Below are positions 57,391 through 64,000 of a DNA stretch of 64,000 nucleotides, one piece after another. This DNA comes from Fallopia convolvulus (lineage: Eukaryota; Streptophyta; Magnoliopsida; Caryophyllales; Polygonaceae), in the NCBI GenBank assembly GCA_964016875.1, contig OZ024723.1, positions 15,746,074 through 15,810,073 on the forward strand, read 5' to 3'. A program made the translations under genes and the position numbers. A model generated the notes under the pieces. That model was not told where the DNA came from, did not search any database, and saw only the letters and a list, made by a program, of their open reading frames with translations. The stretch's first letter is position 1, and each line of letters opens with the position of its first letter.

Positions 57391-58968
57391 GAAACGCTTG
57401 AGTTGTCTTCCAAGAAGCGCTAGTTAAGGTCTAGTTAGACCATCATTTTTCATTCATTGTCTCAGACCGAAAAGGGGGGAAGATGACTCCCTTGTTGATT
57501 AGATCGCCAACTACATAATGCTTTAGCCTTTCACTATTGACTTTAAATTCACCAATTGCTTCACTCTATATCTCAATGGCACTGTGAGGATACACTTTCT
57601 TCACTTGGAACAGTCCACTCCACCTTGATTTAATCTTGCCCAACAATGGCTTTAAGGTGAGATTTGAAGAGAAGAACCAATGCTCCCTCTTGAAACTCTC
57701 TTCGAACAATGTGCTTGTCATGCCAACGTTTGATCCGCTCCTTATAGATTCTTGCATTCTCATAAGCACTTAAGCGCAAGTCTTCAAGCTCATTGAGTTG
57801 AAGCATCCTCTTTTCACCAGCTAATTTGATATCAAAATTCATGGTCTTGATAGCCCAATATGCTTTGTGCTCAAGATCAAAAGGTAGGTTACATTATAGA
57901 TCAACCAAAATGGAGTGGTACCAATAAGTGTCTTGAGTGTGGTTCAGTATGCCCATACTGCTTCATCCAACTTTAATGCCCAATCTTTCCTAGACCGAGA
58001 AACCATCTTCTCAAATATGATCTTGATTTCTTGGTTTAAGATTTTCATGTGCCCACTTGTCTGATGATGGTAAAGAGTTGTAACTTTGTGAGTTACATAC
58101 GTCCTCAAAAGGGCTTCAAATTGGCGTTCTATAAAATGCGATTTACCATAACTAATTAATCACGGCTCTTTGAGTGACAAATGTCGGGAAAATAGTCTTT
58201 GTGAAGAGCTTTATCACTTTCTTATAGTCACTGTGGAGGTTGGTATGGCTTCAACCCATTTGGAAACATAATCCACCGCCACCAGAATGTAGTTATAGTT
58301 TTCGGACGGTGGGAATGGTCCAATATAGTCAGCACCCCATACATAAAAAATGTCAACCTCCAAGATATTGTTCAAAGGAATCTCATGTCTCTTGGAGATA
58401 TTCCCGGTTATTTGACATTGGTCACATGCAAACAAATAGCTACGAGAATCTTTGAAGAGAGAGAGAGCCAATAAAACCTAGATTGAAGTACCTTTGCGGC
58501 GGTCTTTCAGAAACTAGCATATCCACCATAAGAAGAAGAGTGGAAATGATATAAGATGTTATACATTTCCGGTTCGGGCACACATCTTCTAAACATCCCA
58601 TCGACACAATGCTTGTAAAGGCAAAGATCTTCCTTAAAGTAATTCTTGACATCCGAAAGAAACTTCTTCCTTTGTTGGTAGCTCGATTCTTGTGACATGA
58701 TTCCACAAACGAGATAGATGACAATATACGTGAACCATGGAGCCTTAAACTAAGAAATTGAAAACAATTGGTCATCAAGAAAGGATTAATCAATTAGTAC
58801 CTCTTCTTCAATGTTTTCATTGAACTATTGCCTCAATTTTGACTTCTTGAGAGATGGTTGGCCATAACATTCTTGGTCCCCTTTTTATCTCGAATTTACA
58901 AGTCAAACTCTTGAATCAAAAGTATCCACCTGGTCAATCTTGGCTTGGCATGTTTCCTGCTTAAGAGG
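57391..58968 (-). pseudogene. Athila-like pol remnant: RNase H end and integrase
   Basis: Minus-strand frames, with many shifts and stops, give in order LLSRKHAKP / EFDL.IRDKKGTKNVMANHLS (end of RNase H, 58800-58968), RRCVPE and a GGY-type zinc region (58500-58700), CDQCQITGNISKRHEIPLNNILEV (about 58370), ADYIGPFPPSENYNYILVAVDYVSKWVEAI (integrase core, about 58260-58350), NELEDLRLSAYENARIYKER (about 57750) and KSRWSGLFQVKKVYP (integrase C-terminus, about 57600). These are Athila signatures. A diverged copy of the post-pol block TTGTCTTCCAAGAAGCGCTAG is at about 57402-57423. The left part of the element is cut by G2. Confidence 0.82.
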
Positions 58969-59780
58969 TGATGGTGTCCAAAACGGTAAAATAGGAAGTG
59001 GGGCCGGGACACAAGGAATAAACAGATCTTACGGGACTCCCAAGGTGGATTCTGGGGCCCACAACCGTACCCGTCTTTTAATTAAACAAAATTCCTATCT
59101 CCACGAGGTCTTCCGAAACCTTGGAGCGAGCTCTAAACCTCATTGCCGACTCTGCTGACACTCCCGCCCATCTGAACCACTCAGCTGGCGCCCTTCCCCC
59201 GAGCCAATCATCGGCTTCCTCACCTCCGGATAAATCAGAGGCCCTGATCTCGGGTGTCCCACATCGAGTAAACACCAAAACCCGGCTCCTCAATTCTCTA
59301 TAAATAGAGGAGAACCTCGTAGGTGGCAAAGGGTCGAAAAACATCTTGAACTCAAGAACTATCTTGCTCGTTGAAGATCGACGTGTTGAAACATCGTCCA
59401 AAGACCTCGCTGTAGAAAAGTGAAGTCCACAAAAAGACTTCAAGTCACACAGAGAGCTTTCGCTCACACCAAAGACCTCGCTACATCATCTCGCAAGCCA
59501 TCATCACCACGCTCGAACTCAAAGCTCAGCCTCGCACCAAAATCCATCAAGTGACCTGTAGGTGGTAGAAGCACATAGTAATTAGGAGATCTCGAACATT
59601 GTTAGATCGAGATCTCGAATACTCTTAGGAGGTCTAAGGTGTAAATCTCGTTTGTTTGTAAACCCCGTAGCTTGTAACCTCGTTGTGATAAAATAATAAA
59701 TAAAAAGCAAGTGTTTGCACAATCGATTAAAAGAATCTCCTTTCTTGTCTTCTACCGACGGTTTATTTCGGGTTTCATCA
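58969..59780 (+). repeat. G2 5' LTR (812 bp)
   Basis: It begins TGATGGTGTCC and ends GGGTTTCATCA, with TGATG/CATCA terminal inverted repeats. The left edge is where Athila coding similarity stops; the right edge is set by the following primer-site sequence. The 3' LTR is outside the window. Confidence 0.75.
59299..59306 (+). promoter_or_regulatory. TATA box in G2 LTR
   Basis: TATAAATA lies within CTCTATAAATAGAGG, about 480 bases before the LTR end, a typical LTR promoter position. Confidence 0.6.
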
Positions 59781-59781
59781 C

Positions 59782-59799
59782 TGGCGCGTCTGTGGTAAC
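59782..59799 (+). other. G2 primer-site region
   Basis: TGGCGCGTCTGTGGTAAC follows the LTR after one base. Tat-type elements commonly have TGGCGCCGTCTGTGGGAAC here; this copy looks slightly altered. I do not assign the tRNA. Confidence 0.55.
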
Positions 59800-59857
59800 T
59801 TCTTCATCCTAAGTAGTTTCCCGATTTGTGCAAACCTTGGCTTTGAACCCCCAAAAA

Positions 59858-61150
59858 ATGGCTTGTCCAAACAACTTTTTCCCCCAACACCCCGATAACA
59901 TGACCGAGACCTCGCAATGGATGGCCGCGGGACCTCCGGGTTGTCCGTTCGTGGTCCCTCCGGGCTGGACGTACAATGCCCCGCAAAATCCCTATCCATT
60001 TCAGGGGTACGAGCCGGGCGGTGCGCCCCTGAATCCATATCCCTACCCGGGCTATGGACATTACCAGCAGGGTTTCGCCCCCTCATACGTCCCCGTCCCC
60101 GCCCCAGGCCAACCCCACTCCGAGTACATACCCGCGTACGTCCCTGGGCATGTGCCGGGACATGAGACGTCCACCAACGGTTCGTCAACGGAGAGACCTC
60201 CCCGGGACCCCATGCAGATCTCGTGATCTCGGTCGCGACGTTCAAGAATGCAAGACACGGAGTTGTCCGAAACGGCAAGGAGTGTTGTGCACCCTCTGAA
60301 ATCGAAGTCGCGCCGCCAGTCCGTTGACGCCGGGTGTCGTTCCCTCTTCGTGGACGAGATTCAGGAGGCGCCTATGCCCAAAGATTTCCATTGGCCACAA
60401 ATGGGGCTCTACGACGGCACGGCTGACCCGGAGGAGCACGTGAAGCACTTCGATGTCCAAATGAATGTCAACTCCTACAATGACGCCATATTTTGCCGCA
60501 TCTTCCCAACCACCCTGGACAAGGCCGCGATGACGTGGTTCATAAGCCTCAAGATAGGGTTTGTGGCCTCGTTCGCTCAGCTGTGTGAATCCTTTGTCAC
60601 ACACTTCAGCGGCTCGAGGAAGCGCAAGAAGAACATGCGGGATCTCCGCGGTATTGAACAGGGAGAGGGCGAGTTGTTGGGCACCTTCTTCACGAGGTTC
60701 ACCACCGCGGTGGCAGAAATCGCACACATCGACAAATCATCGGTGCGATATACCCTCATGGGCAACCTGTGTCCGGGGCCTTTCAAGACTTACATTTTCT
60801 TGAAATGCCCAACGACGTACGACAGCCTGTGCGCCCGGATCACGTCCCAGGTGTATGTCAAGGATGCCGTAAACCAGAGCTCGCGACCGAAGACCGACAA
60901 GGAAATCGTCACCGAGGCTAAAGGAAAGGCGAAGGTGGCCGCGAGGGATGCGTATGTAACACTGGCCCAAAACCCCGTCAACAACAACAACAACAACAGA
61001 AACTACAACAACAACAATAACAACAACAGAAGCAACAACAACCGCAACAACAACCGCGGGGCAGTTGGAACTGCTTCGGAGGGAAGCAGCGCGGCTATAG
61101 GGGCAAGCGCGACCCTTTGTACAACCCAAACGAAAAGGGACGTGCCAACC
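59858..61150 (+). pseudogene. G2 gag
   Basis: The ATG at 59858 opens a Pro/Tyr/Gly-rich N-terminus (GYEPGGAPLNPYPYPG). An in-frame TGA at 60224-60226 interrupts it, and the same frame continues from 60248 with the gag domain: PMPKDFHWPQMGLYDGTADP, EEHVKHFDVQM, DKAAMTWFISL, LCESFVTHFSGS (60370-60800). A poly-asparagine tract encoded by (AAC)n at about 60976-61057 replaces the usual zinc-knuckle region. The frame then shifts near 61060-61120 into one reading DGYIHTISDGPSLAGSSQAE to 61473. It is the capsid precursor, not translatable intact. Confidence 0.82.
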
Positions 61151-61445
61151 CCGCGTCAGGAGCCAACACCGTCCCACAAGGCTCGAGTCAGGCTCAAGCC
61201 AACAACGTCGAGCGGCAGGCTCCCGCAAAGCAAGCACGGTCAGGGCGGACAATAACGCCCGATGGGTATATCCATACCATCTCAGATGGACCGTCGCTGG
61301 CCGGATCAAGCCAGGCAGAAAGAAAGAGGTACGCGAGGGCAAGCCATCATGAGCCCTCGGTATTTAGCGTTGCCCAGACCTCGCGGTCCCTTGTAGGCTT
61401 GGCCTTCACCTCCGAGGATGCCGAGGGACTCCACATGCCGCACTG

Positions 61446-61860
61446 TGACCCTTGGTGGTACACGCTCAAGTAGGCTCGAAGATGGTGAAGCGTGTGCTTG
61501 TGGACACGGAATCCTCCGTGGACATCATGTACTATGGCGTCTTCGAGCAATTGGGCATCTCCGAGACATCCTTGAAGCCCTACGCTGGGAAGCTCACCTC
61601 CTTCTCGGGAGACGAGGTTGATGTGGCAGGTCTCATAGACCTTTGGATGACGCTGGGCACCGGCTCCACGAGGAGGACCGAGATGGTGGAGTTCACGGTG
61701 GTACACCTGCCTTCGGTGTACAATGCAATCATCGGGAGGGTATCCCTGATGAAATTCCAGGCGGTGGTCTCCATCTACCACCTACAAATGAAATTCCCTG
61801 TCGATGGCGGGGTTGGGGAAGTAAAGGGCAACCAAGAGGAGGGTCGCGTTTGCTATGCGA
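61446..61860 (+). pseudogene. G2 protease
   Basis: VKRVLVDTESSVDIMYYGVF gives the aspartic protease site, with Glu in place of the Gly of DTG/DSG. It is followed by YNAIIGRVSL, the second conserved protease block. The frame differs from that of gag (shift near 61445) and from that of the RT (shift near 61860). Confidence 0.78.
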
Positions 61861-62790
61861 CCTCGGCCAAACAAAATGCCCGGTGTTCATGGTGGAGTCC
61901 CCCGACGAGGCCGACCTCGAAGTCCGGGACTTCACGGTCCCCATCCCCGAGGCAGAAAGAAGGGTGATTACCCCCTTTGGGAATGAGTCCGAGAAGATCT
62001 ACCTAGGAGAGTGTCTGTCCAGATTCCGCGATGCGTTCGCCTCGACCGCCAAGGATCTCCGCGGTGTCCCGCGCACCGTGGCCCAACACTCCTTGAACGT
62101 TGACATTACCACCCGCCATGTGGTGCAACGGAGAAGGAAGATGAACGAGGAAAGGGAAAACGCCGCGAATGAAGAGGTGGCTAAGCTGCTGGCCGCGGGG
62201 TTTATCCGCGAGGTCTAGTACCCGAAATGGCTGTCCAACGTCGTGCTGGTCAAAAAGGCCAGCGGCAAGTGGCGGATGTGCGTGGACTTCAAAGACCTCA
62301 ACAAAGCGTGCCCCAAAGACAGCTACCCCCTGCCCTCGATCAACGAGCTAGTTGATTCAACCGCGGGGCACGGGGTCTTGAGTTTCCTCGACGCATACTC
62401 ATGATACAATTAGATCTCGATGAGTCCGCGTGACGAGGAGGAGACGTCCTTCATCACGCAGCAGGGTACGTACTGCTATAAGGTCATGCCCTTTGGCCTT
62501 AAAAACGCAGCGGGGTACGTACTGCTATAAAAACGCATTTGGAGAGGAACGTGTCAGCCTACATCGATGACATCGTGGTATGGAGCAAAAGCCCTGAAGA
62601 GCATCTGGCCGACCTCCACGAGGTCTTCGTGACCCTCAGGCACAATCATCTCAGCCTGAACCCCGAGAAGTGCGTCTTCGGCGTGTCATCGGGGAAGCTC
62701 TTAGGCTTCATGATCAGCGAGCGCGGGATTGACGTCAATCCCGCCAAGGTCAAATCAATCCTCTCAATGAGGTCACCATGATCCCGCACT
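61861..62790 (+). pseudogene. G2 reverse transcriptase, rearranged
   Basis: It contains AAGFIREV, a TAG stop (62216), then YPKWLSNVVLVKKASGKWRM and CVDFKDLNKACPKDSYPLPS, two more stops near 62401-62415, and YCYKVMPFGLKNA. There the fingers/palm joint is replaced by a repeated 18-base sequence GGGTACGTACTGCTATAA (62464 and 62513). Palm resumes with NVSAYIDDIVVWSKSPEEHL (catalytic YIDD, about 62560) and LNPEKCVFGVSSGKLLGFM. Part of the palm before YIDD is missing. Several stops could be CAG-to-TAG. Confidence 0.82.
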
Positions 62791-63345
62791 GAGGTACAGC
62801 GGCTCAATGGAGCCGTAAACTACCTAAGGAGGTTTTGCTCCCGCTTGGCGGATAAGTCTCTGCCCTTTTTTGCTGCCCTCAAGAAGAACGACAAATTCGC
62901 TTGGTACGAGGGGTTAGAGATCGCCTTCTCTGAGTTGAAGGCCTTCCTCTCGAAGCTCCCCACGTTGTCACCTCCAATGGCAGGCGAGGACTTGTAGATA
63001 TATGTGGCAGTAAGCCCGAAGACGGTCAGCGTGGTGCTGACCTGAAAGGCCACGCATCCAGTCTACTTCACAAGCCGCGTGCTCCAGCCTGCGGAGCAGC
63101 GGTACTCCCCAGCGGAGAAGATGGCACTGGCTGTCGTGACCGCCGTTAGGCGCCTGCGCCCTTACTTCCACGCGCATCCCATTCCAGTCCTCTCTGACCT
63201 CCCACTTCGACAAATCCTCCACCAACCCGCACTCTTCGGGCGAATGACGAAGTGGGCAATCGAGCTCTCCGAGTTCGACATCAGCTACCTCCCTAGGACC
63301 GCAATGAAGGGGCAGGCCCTCGCCGACTTCATGGTGGAGGTCACC
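62791..63345 (+). pseudogene. G2 RT-linked RNase H
   Basis: LNGAVNYLRRFCSRLADKSLPFF is the RT connection, followed by PVYFTSRVLQPAEQRYSPAEKMALAVV and MTKWAIELSEFDISYLPR, typical of the gypsy RNase H. At least two in-frame stops (about 62995 and 63043) lie in its first half. Confidence 0.75.
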
Positions 63346-64000
63346 TTCCCCGAAACTGATGCAAGCTCGGAGGAGAGGAAGGTGTTCGTTGATGGTTCGC
63401 GGTGTGACACCGGTGGTGGGGCTGGCGTATTCCTCGCTGGTCCCTCAATCGAGACGGAGTACGCCCTTAACTTCGCCTTTGATGCCACCAACAACGAGGC
63501 TGAGTATGAGGCCATGATCGTCGGGATAGAGATGGCGCTCCTTAGTGGAGCCCGCAAAATCAGGGTCTACACCGATTCCGATCTGGTTGCGCGGCAGCTC
63601 AACGGGCAGTACGACACCCGGACGGGATTCCTTCCTGCGTACCAGAGAAAGTTAAGGCCTTGGTATCGTGCCTAGAAACCTTCGCGGTGGAGTCCATCCC
63701 GCGAACCTCTAACACAAAGGCGGATGCTCTCGCGAGGTTAGGTTCTGCTCTTCCCTTGGAGGTAGGGAATCGCGTGATGGTGGAAAGGAAACTCTCGCGG
63801 AGTGTGACCAGCGAGGTTTTCTCCGTTACCGCTGGGGACTGGAGGGTCCCGATCACGCGATATGTGGAGAGCGGCGTCCTCCCAGAGGACCCCGCAGAGG
63901 CTCGGAAGTTGAAGATGCAGGCGGCCTGCTATTGCGTCATCGGCGGCCGGCTCTATCGCCGAGGCTACGCTGAGCCCAGCCTGCTGTGTGTGCCGACCGA
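63346..64000 (+). pseudogene. G2 additional archaeal-type RNase H and start of integrase region
   Basis: KVFVDGSRCDTGGGAGVFL, NNEAEYEAMIVGIEMALLSGA and RVYTDSDLVARQLNGQYDTR carry the Asp/Glu/Asp catalytic residues of the second RNase H found in Tat elements. A one-base shift near 63650 moves the frame to EKVKALVSCLETF ... TKADALARL (the last catalytic Asp). LYRRGYAEPSLLCVP at the window edge is the start of the integrase zinc region. Confidence 0.82.

Larger units (their letters stand above)
58969..64000 (+). mobile_element. G2: Tat-type Ty3/gypsy element, runs off right edge
   Basis: The LTR (58969-59780), a primer-site region, gag, protease, RT, RNase H and a second archaeal-type RNase H follow in order on the plus strand; integrase and the 3' LTR lie beyond the window. 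The extra RNase H marks the Tat clade. It entered the Athila remnant exactly at LLSRK, and the left 5-bp flank is agagg. Several frameshifts, stops and an RT rearrangement make it defective. Confidence 0.88.

Noticed and set aside
61000..61060. CRISPR-like or satellite array
   Set aside because: It is a simple AAC trinucleotide run within gag; no repeat-spacer structure.
60248..61342. Minus-strand ORFs opposite G2 gag (for example 60737-61342)
   Set aside because: Val/Leu-rich shadows of the Asn-rich plus-strand frame.

Overview
This window is nuclear DNA of a flowering plant, most likely a eudicot. The evidence is one host gene split by GT-AG introns, a decayed plant F-box/LRR gene, and a dense layer of nested plant transposons (Ty3/gypsy of CRM-like, Athila-like and Tat-like types, Ty1/copia, L1-type LINE, MULE, hAT, Harbinger and Helitron-like). 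No prokaryotic operon, rRNA or CRISPR array is visible. Nearly all open frames belong to mobile elements; the only apparently functional host gene is an ARF-GAP/C2-domain gene (CDS 30086-38839, +, eight coding exons, 316 residues).

Layout. 1-17537: a minus-strand Ty3/gypsy element (called G1), whose 3' LTR is cut by the window edge, inserted in the ORF2 of an L1-type LINE (remainder 17538-20939, +). G1 is itself interrupted in the reverse-transcriptase region by a young, pol-less Athila-like element (N1, 3455-12787) with two almost identical 1440-bp LTRs. 20940-26600: a foldback element, then an F-box/LRR pseudogene (minus) split by a solo LTR (A1, 22980-25558). 26600-28800: a MULE-related repeat (C1) with a tRNA-like module, many GGTTCAT motifs and a long hairpin. 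About 29000-38839: the ARF-GAP/C2 gene, with introns swollen by small DNA transposons. 39200-57390: a decayed minus-strand Ty1/copia element containing a LINE-like 3' fragment and a solo LTR (A2, 40232-55711). A2 carries two related solo LTRs, B1 and B2; B2 carries a Helitron-like element (E), a hAT element (D) and a MULE-like element (C2). 57390-58968: degenerate Athila-like integrase. It is entered at 58969 by a plus-strand Tat-type gypsy element (G2) that runs off the right edge.

Most insertions have target-site duplications (TSDs) that can be read directly: A1 ccaat, A2 tagtt, B1 attac, B2 tcttc, hAT gatactct, C2 atattaagaa, Harbinger TAA and the LINE-like 16-mer. The order of insertion is therefore well supported. 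Coding damage is mostly single in-frame stop codons, many of which could be C-to-T changes as expected for methylated, silenced elements. The most unusual material is N1, with its scattered TCGGGCCCGA palindromes (even inside gag), and the MULE-like family C, with its tRNA-like module, GGTTCAT arrays and, in C2, a duplicated exon-like segment.
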